64,000 bases of DNA from Kineosporia babensis (GCF_021129305.1 NZ_JAJOMB010000013.1:179485-243484), one strand, 5' to 3'. Numbered from the stretch's first letter, positions 51,016-60,816 are shown. Translations and numbers: made by a program. Notes: generated from the sequence alone by a model not told the origin.

Positions 51016-51435
51016 TCACTGATAAAGGCAGGACTTCCCTGTGCGTGTCTGCCCATGTTCGTTGGCTTCCTGTGTCTGCATTGTCCAGTTGATGCAATAG
51101 TCATGAACGCCCTTACGTTTGAGGACCTTGTTGCTTCCCATGCTAATGCTCTTTCCTGAGGAATTCTTAAGGAAGCTTCCGTTGTTTACGAGGCCTGGGC
51201 CGTCAATGGTCAGTCCCCACTGCACGCCAACCTGCTTACGCCCAGACCCCGTACAGCGCGCTGTGTGCTGAACCTTCCAGTACTTGCCGTCGCGGGTCCA
51301 CTCAAGATCGTCGTAGCAGGATGCCGCAGCGCTAGCGGTTGTGGCTGTGGATATCATTCCGCCGCTGAGAAAAGCAAAAGAAGTCACGGCCAAGAGAGCG
51401 ACTCGTGCAGCACGTTTCTGTCGAAAAAACTGCAT
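51016..51435 (-). CDS. Small secreted Cys-containing protein (second of pair)
   Basis: 139 residues. A Sec signal peptide (MQFFRQKRAARVALLAVTSF..., cleavage likely after TASA near residue 37) leads to a mature domain of about 100 residues with four Cys (CYDDL, ARCTG, DYCIN, KSCLY), which could form two disulfides. ATG 51435 follows GGAAGG. The codon choice is markedly more AT-rich than that of the housekeeping genes, suggesting transfer. No family recognised. Co-transcribed with the upstream secreted gene (23-base gap). Confidence 0.7.
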   Translation of the reverse strand: MQFFRQKRAARVALLAVTSFAFLSGGMISTATTASAAASCYDDLEWTRDGKYWKVQHTARCTGSGRKQVGVQWGLTIDGPGLVNNGSFLKNSSGKSISMGSNKVLKRKGVHDYCINWTMQTQEANEHGQTRTGKSCLYQ

Positions 51436-51458
51436 GACACTACCTTCCTGCAAGGGGG

Positions 51459-51893
51459 TCAGAGATCTGCGGTCGTGCTGGCATTAAGGGATCGCCCGCG
51501 GGTCTGGCTCTCTCCGGTCAGCCACCACTCGGAGTTTACAAGTTCCACTCTTACCTTTTGCTTACCGGACGGATTGGCCGCCGTTACGTAACTCTGACAG
51601 TAGGCATCCTGCTTCATGCTTCGACACTTCTTGAGTGCGCTCGTCTTCTTAAGCTTGCCATTGACAAAAATCCGAGCCTTGACGTTGACGTTTGTGTTGC
51701 GGTCGCACTGTGCGCCAAAGACGGCCATTATTCCGTAAGTTTCGGACTTCTGAACATTCACTTGGCCTACGCAATCCACTCCAATGTCCCCGACTGCCCT
51801 GGGGGCAGACATAGCCGTGGGGGCTGCCATTACGGAGAGTGCCAGGATTCCCGAGGTGGCTGTGGCCAAGGACAGGATGCGCTTGATGGACAT
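51459..51893 (-). CDS. Small secreted Cys-containing protein (first of pair)
   Basis: 144 residues. A signal peptide (MSIKRILSLATATSGILALS..., cleavage likely after TAMSA near residue 30) is followed by a mature domain with four Cys (VDCVG, AQCDR, KKCRS, AYCQS), a basic middle and a Trp pair near the end. ATG 51893 is fixed by GGAGGAA. AT-richer than average. Layout (export signal, first Cys near the mature N-terminus, second Cys about 20-25 residues later) resembles the downstream gene, so they may be distant paralogs. Function unknown. Confidence 0.7.
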   Translation of the reverse strand: MSIKRILSLATATSGILALSVMAAPTAMSAPRAVGDIGVDCVGQVNVQKSETYGIMAVFGAQCDRNTNVNVKARIFVNGKLKKTSALKKCRSMKQDAYCQSYVTAANPSGKQKVRVELVNSEWWLTGESQTRGRSLNASTTADL

Positions 51894-52197
51894 GAATTCC
51901 TCCAGAGTGGCGGTCGAGTCGGTCTGTTGTCTCGAAAGGCCGCCGCTGGCCAAAATACCGAGAGGTAGCTTCAAGTCCATTGAAATTGAGGAAGACCTGA
52001 GCTTCGACTGGCTCAAATCAAGCAAAGCGCACACTTGGGTGGTTGCCTGCGATAGCTACTCTGAGCATGTCGCCTCATCACCACGAGCTCCGAGTTGGCT
52101 CACTCGGGCCTCCGATGTGTGTGATCGGCTGTGAACTGTAGCGTTGTGGCGCTTTAGGCCTGGATTTGCGCACTAGCGGTGCCCGTAGAATCGGTGG
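51894..52197. other. 304-base gap: secreted-gene promoter region and left flank of the IS remnant
   Basis: No gene seen. The first part must hold the promoter of the minus-strand secreted pair. The last 80 bases (TGTAGCGTTGTGGCGCTTTAG at 52136-52156, written here in part as GTAGCGTTGTGGCGC) resemble an IS end but no matching inverted repeat was found on the other side. Confidence 0.35.
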
Positions 52198-53411
52198 TTG
52201 GCTCCGTATGTACGGACGGTGAAGATGAAGTCGGGCTCGACGGCGGTGCAGATCGTGCACTCCTCCCGGCGGGAGTCGGCGGGATATCGAGCACATCGGC
52301 TCGGCTACGGACAAGGCCGGGATTGTGGCGCTGAAGGCCATTGCCGGCAGCGGTTGATCGGTGGACAGGAAGCCCTCGATCTGGGCATCGGCATCGCGGC
52401 TGGCCAGGACGAGTCGTCGCTGGCCGTTCCGGCGGAGCTGGCTGGAGCGGTGGTGCCTGGCGTCGGGGCGGGTCCTGCCGGTGACGTCCTCGCGGATGGC
52501 GCAACTGTGGCAGGCGCTGGAGCACGTCTATCGACTGCTGGGGTTGGAGGGTACAGGCCAGGGCGATGAGGTGTTCGCCGCGCTGGTCCTGGCCCGGATC
52601 ATCGAGCTGACCAGCAAACTCGATGCCATCCGCGTCCTCGAAGAAGTCGATGCGCCAGCGGTTCCGTCGTATCCAACGATCAAAACGTCGTCTTTCGCGC
52701 TACGCGAAAACAGATTGGCAGAAACGTCTTTCCAAGGCCAGCAGGGCTCGCGCCGACATCGGGCCGACCAGTCTGGTTTCTCTGTGATGTCTCCATGCTC
52801 TACTTCGAGACCGATGTCAGCGACGGATTTCGTGAGCCCGGTTTCTCCAAGGAGCGCCGTATGCAGTCCCAGATCAACTTCGGTCCGCTTACCGATGAGA
52901 ACGGAAACCCGCTGGCGCTGAACTCGTTCGAGGGAAACAAGGCGGAGAAGGCCACGATGGTCCCGACGATCCAGGCGTTCAAGAAGGCCCATAACCTCCG
53001 CGACGTCGCGATCGTCGCGGACGCTGGGATGATCTCGGCTGCGATCATGCAGGAGATTGGGGGGGGAATCCTGTTGTTCATACTCGGCATGAAAAACTCC
53101 GGACCCCGCCTTACCAGGTTCGTAAGTGGCAGAAGGGCAACCCGGAAAGGCTTTCGAGTACGGTCAGATCTTCGTGCAGTCCTGGCCAGGCGGAGCCAGC
53201 GGCAAGCGCCGCGACCAGATGATCTACCACTAGTACCGGGCCGATTGCGCCCGCTGGAGTCTGCGCGGGATCGACGAACAGGCCGCCAAGGCCAAAGCAC
53301 CGTTGAGGGAAAGGACCGATCAAGAAGAACCGGTTCGTGAAACTCTCCGTCGGCACCAAGGGCGTGAACACTGCGCTAGAGGCGAAGGGCCCGCAGCCTG
53401 GCCGGGGTGAA
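52198..53411 (+). pseudogene. IS1634-like (IS4-superfamily) DDE transposase, multiply frameshifted
   Basis: The family N-terminus APYVRTVK..SGSTAVQIVHSSRR begins at TTG 52198. Homology then jumps between frames: DIEHIGSATDKAG (from 52283), RQRLIGGQEALDLGI, SSRMAQLWQALEHVYRLLGL with ARIIELTSKLDAIRVLEE, RRLSRYAKTDWQKRLSKA, LYFETDVSDGFREPGFSKERR with VADAGMISA and FILGMK, PYQVRKWQKGNPE, and WPGGASGKRRDQMIYH followed by a stop. At least five frame changes plus stops make it non-functional. It is cut off near 53411 before the C-terminal DDE/helical part. Confidence 0.85.
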
Positions 53412-53443
53412 CTGCTGCAGGGGGGGTCGAACTGTCGGGATCT

Positions 53444-53575
53444 TATCCGCGAATGGATTTCATGTTCTCGGGGTATACGTTTCGTCCACGCAAGTTGCGC
53501 AGGGGTCGGGGTGAGTTTCGGCCGGTTCCTACCGCGATTAGCAAGGGACGGCGTCAACGGTATGACGCCGCATAG
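53444..53575 (+). pseudogene. Fragment of a group II intron reverse transcriptase/maturase
   Basis: One frame reads FMFSGYTFRPRKLRRGRGEF followed by PTAISKGRRQR and a stop. This matches the FDFLGYTFRPR...PA.S segment between the RT and maturase (X) domains of group II intron proteins. No YADD active site or intron RNA domains V/VI are visible next to it, so it is a short remnant joined to the transposase relic. Confidence 0.6.
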
Positions 53576-53724
53576 GAACCTCTTGTTGAACCACTCCGAA
53601 AACTATCGACAGATCGGGCAGTCATACCTGGTGTCCGCCAAAGCTGGAGCGCTTCAAGATTCACAGTCTGTCCGTACAACGCCACTCCAGAAATCCCTTC
53701 GATGAGAGCTGTGGCGCTCCTTTA

Positions 53725-53772
53725 CATAGATAGGTCAGCATGACGGACATCCGTCATGCTGACCTATCTATG
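53725..53772. terminator. Perfect 23-bp inverted repeat with 2-nt loop
   Basis: 53725-53747 and 53750-53772 are exact reverse complements around CA. It begins 11 bases beyond the gluD stop and probably ends the minus-strand glu operon. It is unusually AT-rich (about half) compared with other hairpins here and has no T tract, so a mobile-element origin is possible. Confidence 0.6.
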
Positions 53773-53783
53773 CCAACTAAGCG

Positions 53784-54680
53784 TCAGACTTTGACCGGTG
53801 CTGCCGTGGTAGCCATGATCGGATCAATGCTCTTGCCCGCAGAGCGGCGTGACATCCGCTTCTCCACCCACACCGCCAGCTGCGACAGTGCGAAGTTGAT
53901 CGCGATGAAGATGATCCCGACCACCACCAGGGTCTGCAGGGTGTTCCCCAGGTCCTGGTAGATGATCTTGGCCTGGTACAGCAGTTCCGGGTACTGGCCG
54001 AGGAACATGATCAGCGAGGTGTCCTTGAGGACCACGACCATCTGGCTGATGATCGCCGGCAGCATGGTCCGGAAGGCCTGCGGCAGCTGGATCATCACCA
54101 TGGTCTGCAGCGGGGTCAGGCCGATCACCAGACCGGCCTCCCGCTGGCCCTTGGGCAGCGAGTTGACCCCGGAACGCAGGATCTCGGCGAAGACGGCCAG
54201 GTTGTAAAGGGTCAGGCCGACGACCATGTACCAGAACGCGTCCGGGCCGGGCAGCGGTTCGTAGTTGACGCCCAGCGCAGGCAGCAACTGGTAGGCCATG
54301 AACATCATCACGATGACCGGCAGGCCACGGAGGATCTCGATCAGGCCGACCACCGGGATCCGCGCCCAGCGTCCCAGCATGACCCGGGCCACACCGAAGA
54401 CCACGCCGAGCAGCAGCGAGAGCGTGATCGCCACCAGGGCCCCGGTCAGGGTGTTGCGCAGGCCGGTCCCGAGGTTCTGCCAGACCAGCTCGAAGACCTC
54501 GTTCGACGGGTCGAGCAGCGGGCCCCACAGGTCCCAGGACCACTGCCCCTTCTCGTCCAGCCGGGCGTAGACCACGTACAGGACGGCCAGCAGAGCCAGG
54601 CCGACCACCACACTGCCGATGGTGGCGTTGCGTTTCGCCTTGGGCCCGGGAGCGTCGTACAGGACTGAGAGGTCACTCAT
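53784..54680 (-). CDS. gluD: Glutamate ABC transporter permease GluD
   Basis: 298-residue inner-membrane permease of the polar amino-acid (HisMQ) family. A membrane helix follows a 25-residue cytoplasmic N-terminus, then about five more. TGLRNTLTGALVAITLSLLLG and the ABC-facing EAA loop EAGLVIGLTPLQTMVMIQLPQAFRTMLPAI are clear. The C-terminal tail is basic. ATG overlaps the gluC stop by 4 bases. The order A-B-C-D matches the corynebacterial glutamate uptake operon. Confidence 0.9.
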   Translation of the reverse strand: MSDLSVLYDAPGPKAKRNATIGSVVVGLALLAVLYVVYARLDEKGQWSWDLWGPLLDPSNEVFELVWQNLGTGLRNTLTGALVAITLSLLLGVVFGVARVMLGRWARIPVVGLIEILRGLPVIVMMFMAYQLLPALGVNYEPLPGPDAFWYMVVGLTLYNLAVFAEILRSGVNSLPKGQREAGLVIGLTPLQTMVMIQLPQAFRTMLPAIISQMVVVLKDTSLIMFLGQYPELLYQAKIIYQDLGNTLQTLVVVGIIFIAINFALSQLAVWVEKRMSRRSAGKSIDPIMATTAAPVKV

Positions 54681-55327
54681 CGCAGGATCACCGCCTTGCG
54701 CTCGAGGTAGCCCAGCACCAGACCGGCCGGGATCGTGATCATCAAGAAGAAGAAGCCGATGCCCAGGTAGACCGGCACGGGGTCGAAGCCACGGGATCCG
54801 GTCAGGATGATCGCGTTGCCCAGAAGATCACCGCTCACCCCGAAAACGCCCAGCACAGCCGAATTCTTGAACATCGCGATGATCACGCTGCCGGTCGGCG
54901 GGATGGCCGTGCGGAAGGCCTGCGGCAGGATCACGTGCCGCAGGTTCTGGGTGAAGCCCAGCCCGATCGCCCGGGCCGCCTCGGCCTGGCCGGCCGGGAT
55001 GGCGTTGATCCCGGAACGCAGCGCCTCACAGACGAACGACGCGGTGTAGATGATCAGCGCGGAACAGCCGAAAAAGTAATAGGACTGGTTGATCCCGATG
55101 GTCGGCAGGCCGAACGCGATCAGGAACAGCACCACGGTCAGCGGGCAGTTACGGATGAGGTTGACGTACAACGTGCCGACCGCGCGCAGCGGTGCGACGG
55201 GGGAGACCCGGAACGCAGCGATGATCGTGCCCAGGATCAGCGAGCCGACCATGCAGATCAGGCCGATGCCAAGCGTTTTCAGGAATCCCTGGAAGAACAG
55301 GTCGAAGTTGTCAATGATGACGTTCAT
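54677..55327 (-). CDS. gluC: Glutamate ABC transporter permease GluC
   Basis: 216-residue permease with five or six helices: FFQGFLKTLGIGLICMVGSLILG, RNCPLTVVLFLIAFGLP, the EAA loop EAARAIGLGFTQNLRHVILPQAFRTAIPPTGS, and a final helix. Paralog of gluD. It follows gluB after 83 bases and overlaps gluD, so the pair is translated together and likely forms the heterodimeric membrane core. Confidence 0.9.
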   Translation of the reverse strand: MNVIIDNFDLFFQGFLKTLGIGLICMVGSLILGTIIAAFRVSPVAPLRAVGTLYVNLIRNCPLTVVLFLIAFGLPTIGINQSYYFFGCSALIIYTASFVCEALRSGINAIPAGQAEAARAIGLGFTQNLRHVILPQAFRTAIPPTGSVIIAMFKNSAVLGVFGVSGDLLGNAIILTGSRGFDPVPVYLGIGFFFLMITIPAGLVLGYLERKAVILR

Positions 55328-55410
55328 GACCAGCGACTCCAGTCAGGTCTAGGAGGTCGTGGAGCCGGCGCCGGGGGAGGGAGGACCCGGCGCCGGCTCA
55401 CGTCTTCAGG

Positions 55411-56337
55411 TCAGGCGCAGGCGTCGGCGGTCGGCAGCTCGGGCACGACCGCACCCTCGACCGCACCGGCGGTGGAGGTCCAGGCCTTCTCGTACGAGCC
55501 GTCCTCGGAGGCCTTCTTCAGGGTGTCGACGATGTAGTTGCAGAACTCCACGTCGCCCTTGGTGATGCCGATGCCGTAGGGCTCCTCGGTGAAGGTGTCA
55601 CCGACCACCTTGAACGCGCCGTTGGACTTGCCGACCAGGCCCAGCAGAATCACGTTGTCGGTGGTCACCGCGTCGACCTGGTTGTTCTTCAGGGCGTCGG
55701 CGCACTTGCTGTACACGTCGAAGGTGACCAGCTGGTTCTTGTTGGCCAGGTACGAGCCGATGTTGTCGGCCGGGGTGGAGCCGGCCACCGAGCAGACCTT
55801 GAGCGAGGCGTCGGACTTGAACGAGTCCGGGCCGGTGATCGCAGTGTCGTCGCTGCGGGTCATGATCTGCTGACCGGCCACGTAGTACGGCCCGGCGAAC
55901 GAGATCCGCTCCTTGCGCTCGTCGTTGATCGTGTAGGTGGCCGCCACCAGGTCCACGTCACCGTCGATGATCAGCGTCTCGCGCACCGCGGACGGGCTCT
56001 CGGTGTACTCGATCTTGTCGGCGCCGATGCCCATGCCGCTGGCGATGATCTTGGCGATCTCGACGTCGAAGCCCTTGGGGTCGCCGGACAGGCCCTTCTC
56101 GCCGAAGCCGGGCTGGTCGAACTTGGTGCCGAGCTTCAGCACCCCGGCCTCCTGGATCTTGGCCATCGTGGTGCCGGCCTCGAAGGTGGCCTCGGTGTTG
56201 ACCGCGGGGTCATCGCCGCCGGAGTCGGAGTCGCTGCCACCGCCGCAGGCGGTGAGGGCCAGAACGCCCACCGCGAGCACGGCCGCGACCTTGGCGCTAC
56301 GGCGGGCCGGGGCGGAACGGAAGGTGCTGGTCTTCAT
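55411..56337 (-). CDS. gluB: Glutamate-binding lipoprotein GluB
   Basis: 308-residue extracytoplasmic solute-binding protein (SBP family 3). A lipoprotein signal with lipobox LTAC (Cys near residue 31) is followed by a Gly/Ser/Asp linker. The domain has VLKLGTKFDQPGFGEKGLSGDPKGFDVEIAKIIASGMG, VAATYTINDERKERISFAGPYYVAGQQIM and DAVTTDNVILLGL. ATG 56337 is used; TTG 56349 is in frame. The adjacent ATPase and permeases make glutamate, or a related acidic amino acid, the likely ligand. Confidence 0.9.
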   Translation of the reverse strand: MKTSTFRSAPARRSAKVAAVLAVGVLALTACGGGSDSDSGGDDPAVNTEATFEAGTTMAKIQEAGVLKLGTKFDQPGFGEKGLSGDPKGFDVEIAKIIASGMGIGADKIEYTESPSAVRETLIIDGDVDLVAATYTINDERKERISFAGPYYVAGQQIMTRSDDTAITGPDSFKSDASLKVCSVAGSTPADNIGSYLANKNQLVTFDVYSKCADALKNNQVDAVTTDNVILLGLVGKSNGAFKVVGDTFTEEPYGIGITKGDVEFCNYIVDTLKKASEDGSYEKAWTSTAGAVEGAVVPELPTADACA

Positions 56338-56375
56338 CGGGTGCGCCAATCTCTGAATGAGTGATGTGGGAAGGA

Positions 56376-57182
<807 letters not shown>

Positions 57183-57321
57183 GGCTGATTCCTCCTCCGC
57201 AAGGTGTGTCTGGAAGTTAGGGACAACGTAGCGGCCCGGTGAAGCTCAGTTGAGCAACTCCTGAGGTCACGGGCTGGTTACGTCACTTCCCCGAAATACC
57301 TTTACCGGCGAAGGTAGAGCT

Positions 57322-58095
57322 ATGCGTGTACTGCTCGTGGAAGACGATGCCCGGCTCGGGGCCGCCTTGTCCGACGTGCTGCGGGTGCACGGTATGGAGG
57401 TCGAGCACGTGACCACCGCCCGTGCGGCGCTGGCCCGGCTGACTCCGCAGACCGAGGCCGTGGTGCTCGATCTGGGCCTGCCCGACCGGGACGGTTTCGA
57501 GGTGTGCAGCCGGATCCGGCGCACCCACGACGTCCCGATCCTGATGGCGACGGCCCGCTCGGACCTCACCGCCCGCGTCCACGGTCTGAATCTGGGCGCC
57601 GACGACTACCTGGTGAAGCCGTACGACGTGCGGGAACTGCTGGCCCGGCTGCATGCGGTGAGCCGGCGTAGCCGGCGCGAGCTGGTCGGCGCGAACGTGG
57701 GTGCCGCGGCGGCCGGTGAGGTCGGCGAAGAACCAGAACTGAAGACGTTTGTGGGCACCGACGCGGCTCCCGTCACGGAGCCCGTACCCCTGTCCCCGGA
57801 CGAGGTCGTCATCGACGTGGGCAGTCGCACGGTGGTCAAGGGCGGTAAGTCGATCGCCCTGACCCGTAAGGAGTTCGACCTGCTCGCGCTGCTCGCCCGC
57901 CATCCGGGCGTGGTGTTCCGGCGGGAGCAGATCATCAGCGAGGTCTGGCAGTCGACCTGGGACGGATGCGGGCGCACGCTGGAGGTTCACGTTGCGGCGG
58001 TGCGTTCCAAGACCGGCTCGCCGCGGCTGATCGAGACGGTGCGGGGCGTCGGCTACCGCCTGGCGATCGGGGCGGCGAGCAGCACGTGGTCCTAG
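57322..58095 (+). CDS. OmpR/PhoB-type response regulator
   Basis: 257 residues. Receiver domain (MRVLLVEDDARLG acidic pair, phospho-acceptor Asp50 in VVLDLGLPDRDG, Lys in YLVKPYD) and a C-terminal winged helix (LTRKEFDLLALLARHPGVVFRREQIISEVWQ; TLEVHVAAVRSK; VRGVGYRL). An unusually long linker of about 45 residues, Ala/Glu-rich, joins them. ATG 57322 follows GAAGG. The pair with the next gene resembles TctD/TctE-type systems. Its targets may include the TAXI lipoprotein or the divergent glu operon; this is inference. Confidence 0.93.
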   Translation: MRVLLVEDDARLGAALSDVLRVHGMEVEHVTTARAALARLTPQTEAVVLDLGLPDRDGFEVCSRIRRTHDVPILMATARSDLTARVHGLNLGADDYLVKPYDVRELLARLHAVSRRSRRELVGANVGAAAAGEVGEEPELKTFVGTDAAPVTEPVPLSPDEVVIDVGSRTVVKGGKSIALTRKEFDLLALLARHPGVVFRREQIISEVWQSTWDGCGRTLEVHVAAVRSKTGSPRLIETVRGVGYRLAIGAASSTWS

Positions 58096-58143
58096 CAACA
58101 ACCCTGCTCTCGTGAACCTGAACGCCGTTCCCCGGGACGCCCG

Positions 58144-59658
58144 GTGAGAACCCGTCTGTCCGCACTCCTGGTCGTCCTGATGGGAGTCGTCCTGGTCAGC
58201 CTCGGGGTACCGCTGATCACCGGGATCGCCTCGGACGAGGCCCGCACCCTGCACACCGACCGGATGGCCGACCTGTCGCTGTTCGTCAGCCGGGCGCCCT
58301 TCGGCGAGGACCCGGGCCTGGCCGAGGTCAGCGCGCTGGAACGCGATCTGCAGCGTTACGAGGAGCTGTACGGCATCTCGGTGACGGTGTACGACGCCGC
58401 CCGCCGGCCTCGCTTCAGCAACGACGTCGGCTCCGCCGAACTCACCCCCGACGAGGACGCGGCCCTGGACACCGCCCTGTCCGGTCGCCTCACCGAGGTC
58501 TGGGACAGGATCGAGCCGTGGGACACCGAACCGCTCGTCGCGGCCCAGCCCGTGGTGCGTGACGGGGACGTCGTGGGTGCAGTGGTCAGCGTGTCGCCGG
58601 TGGAGAAGGCGGCCAACCGGGTGCTCGCTCGCTGGTCGATCCTGCTGGCCGCCGGACTGGTGACGATGATCGGCGCGATCGCCCTGGCCGACCGGCTCGC
58701 CCGCTGGCTGCTGCGCCCGGTGGAGAGACTGGACGAGGCCGCGCACCAGATCTCTGCGGGCGATCTCTCGGCCCGCGTGCCCACCGGTTCCGGACCGCCC
58801 GAACTGCGCCGTCTGGAGGCCTCGTTCAACGACATGGCAGTGCATGTCCAGGGCGCGGTGGAGGCACAACGTGAGTTCGTAGCCGATGCCAGTCACCAGC
58901 TGCGCAACCCGCTGGCGGCCCTGCTCATGCGGCTCGAGGGACTCACCATCAGCTCCGGCCTGCCCGGGGTCTCCCAGGAGCGGCAGGTGGAGCTGATGCA
59001 GCAGGCCCTGGCCGACGGCAAACACCTGGCCGGCACCCTGGACCGGATGCTGGCCCTGGCCAAGGTCGAGAACGCCGGAGCTCCGGCCGCGGTGCTGGAC
59101 GTGGCCGCCGAGGTGGACGAGCGCCTCGCGTTCTGGATGGTCGTGGCCGACCGCCGGGGCGTTCACCTGGTCCGGCGCGGAGTCTCCGAGGCGTACGCCC
59201 GGCACGACGTGGGTGCACTGTCCGGTGCGCTAGATGCAGTTCTCGACAACGCCCTGAAGTACTCGCCCGAGGGCGGGACCGTCACTGTCGAGGTCCGCGA
59301 TCTGCCCGGCGGGGTAGCGGCCGAACCGGTTGTGCAAGAGGCTCTGCCGATCGGCGGCCCGAGCTCGGCACCCATGCTGGCCCTGGCCCGCGCCGTCGGT
59401 GAAGCCTCGTCCGAAGCGCTGCCCTCGGGCGGCGGCGTGGAGGTTGTGGTGTCGGACGACGGGCCGGGGGTGGCGGAGCAAGACCTCCCCCGGATCTCCG
59501 AACGCTTCTGGCGGGCCGACAGCGCCGAGCAGGAAGGCACCGGCCTGGGCATGTCGATCGCCAAGACCCTGATGGAACGCCACGACGGATCGCTCGAGGT
59601 CTCCACCAGCCCGACCGGTGGACTCAGCGTTCACCTGGTGCTTCCGCCGCCGGGCTAA
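58144..59658 (+). CDS. Membrane sensor histidine kinase
   Basis: 504 residues. Helix 1 (LSALLVVLMGVVLVSLGVPLI), an extracytoplasmic domain of about 130 residues, helix 2 (ILLAAGLVTMIGAIALADRL), HAMP, the H-box VADASHQLRNPLAALLMRLE (His251), N-box DNALKYSPEGG, G1 DDGPGV and G2 GTGLGMSIAK. Between the N and G1 boxes an extra segment of about 40 residues (GGVAAEPVVQEALPIGGPSS... to SGGGVEV) lengthens the ATP lid region. GTG 58144 is 48 bases after the regulator. Stops overlap the convergent TAXI gene by 4 bases. Confidence 0.92.
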   Translation: MRTRLSALLVVLMGVVLVSLGVPLITGIASDEARTLHTDRMADLSLFVSRAPFGEDPGLAEVSALERDLQRYEELYGISVTVYDAARRPRFSNDVGSAELTPDEDAALDTALSGRLTEVWDRIEPWDTEPLVAAQPVVRDGDVVGAVVSVSPVEKAANRVLARWSILLAAGLVTMIGAIALADRLARWLLRPVERLDEAAHQISAGDLSARVPTGSGPPELRRLEASFNDMAVHVQGAVEAQREFVADASHQLRNPLAALLMRLEGLTISSGLPGVSQERQVELMQQALADGKHLAGTLDRMLALAKVENAGAPAAVLDVAAEVDERLAFWMVVADRRGVHLVRRGVSEAYARHDVGALSGALDAVLDNALKYSPEGGTVTVEVRDLPGGVAAEPVVQEALPIGGPSSAPMLALARAVGEASSEALPSGGGVEVVVSDDGPGVAEQDLPRISERFWRADSAEQEGTGLGMSIAKTLMERHDGSLEVSTSPTGGLSVHLVLPPPG

Positions 59659-60593
59659 AGTTTTTCTCGGCGGTAGTAGGCGATCGCCGCGGGATGAAGC
59701 TCCAGGCTCCCGGTCAGGATGGCCGAGCGTAGGTCAGTCTGATTGGCCGCCGGGACGGCCGCGGCAATGACTTCGCGTCGGTCGAAAATGGTGGTGAGCA
59801 CCGCGGTCACCAGGTCGGCGTCCGCGTCCTCCCGGGCGATCAGAAGATTGGCCAGCGCCACGGTGTCTACCTGCTCGGGAATGTCGTAGTGGCCAGGCGG
59901 AATCGCGGCAGGGCGGTAGACCGCACCGTAGGAGGCCCGCATCTGCTGGGGTAGATCGCCCAGCCCGAGCAGCCGAATCGGCATTCGTCTGGAGGCGTTC
60001 TCAACCGCATCCGTGGTCACCCCGCCGGACCAGAACACAGCGTCGACCTCATCGGCCTCCAAGGCCTCCAACCCGTCGACGATCCCGAGCTCCTTCTCCT
60101 TCACCGAGATACCGGCCAGCCCCAGCAACCGCCGGGCGATCAGCGCGGTACCAGAACCCGCGTCACCGATCGCCACCTCCAGCCCGGCCAGGTCCTCCAG
60201 CGACTTCAGGCCCGAATCACCCGGCACCACCACGTGGTAGTAGTCGTCGTAGATCCGGGCCAGCGCTCGCAACGGCACGCTCTGTGCCTCTTCGGCCGCG
60301 TCGTTCGCACTCACCGCCAGGTCAGCGGTGCCCGCCCGGAGCCGGGCCAGGTTCTGGATGCTCCCGCTGGAGGCCAGCACCTCCACGTTCAGCGCCGGGT
60401 GCGCACTCTCCAGTTCGCGCGCCAGCGTCGTGGCCCAGGCGTAGTAGACGCCGGCCGGGGTACCCGCAGTGATCACGATCCGGCCCGGGCCGGGCTCGTC
60501 CTCCAGCGACGAGGAGGCCCGGGGCGCCGCCGCGCCACAGCCCAGAGGCAGCACCAGGAGCACCACGAGGATGAGTGTCCTGGTCAGCCGCAT
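59655..60593 (-). CDS. TAXI-family solute-binding lipoprotein (orphan)
   Basis: 312 residues. A lipoprotein signal (MRLTRTLILVVLLVLPLGCG, lipobox Cys near residue 19) leads to a TAXI-type TRAP receptor domain: IVITAGTPAGVYYAWATTLARELE, SSGSIQNLARLRAGTADLAVSANDAA, and AVFWSGGVTTDAVENA. TRAP transporters need DctQ/DctM membrane subunits; none is in the window. The gene converges on the histidine kinase with overlapping stops, suggesting a sensory accessory role. ATG 60593 is preferred over a start 20 codons upstream. Confidence 0.85.
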   Translation of the reverse strand: MRLTRTLILVVLLVLPLGCGAAAPRASSSLEDEPGPGRIVITAGTPAGVYYAWATTLARELESAHPALNVEVLASSGSIQNLARLRAGTADLAVSANDAAEEAQSVPLRALARIYDDYYHVVVPGDSGLKSLEDLAGLEVAIGDAGSGTALIARRLLGLAGISVKEKELGIVDGLEALEADEVDAVFWSGGVTTDAVENASRRMPIRLLGLGDLPQQMRASYGAVYRPAAIPPGHYDIPEQVDTVALANLLIAREDADADLVTAVLTTIFDRREVIAAAVPAANQTDLRSAILTGSLELHPAAIAYYRREKL

Positions 60594-60816
60594 CGTCCCA
60601 CCATGCCTGATCGACCGTGGCCGGACGCAACCCGCGCAATCCACCCGCAACAATCCACAGGGTGGACTGTGCGTTGCCTTGCGGCGCGTCCTGGCGTAGA
60701 TACTGGAAGCGGACCTGAGCAGGAAACCAGGGCAGAGCCGGACCGAAGATGCTGCGGACGGGCGGGGGCCTGTACCCCGCTACCCGAACCAGAACCGCAG
60801 AGAGAAGCGTCTTCAA

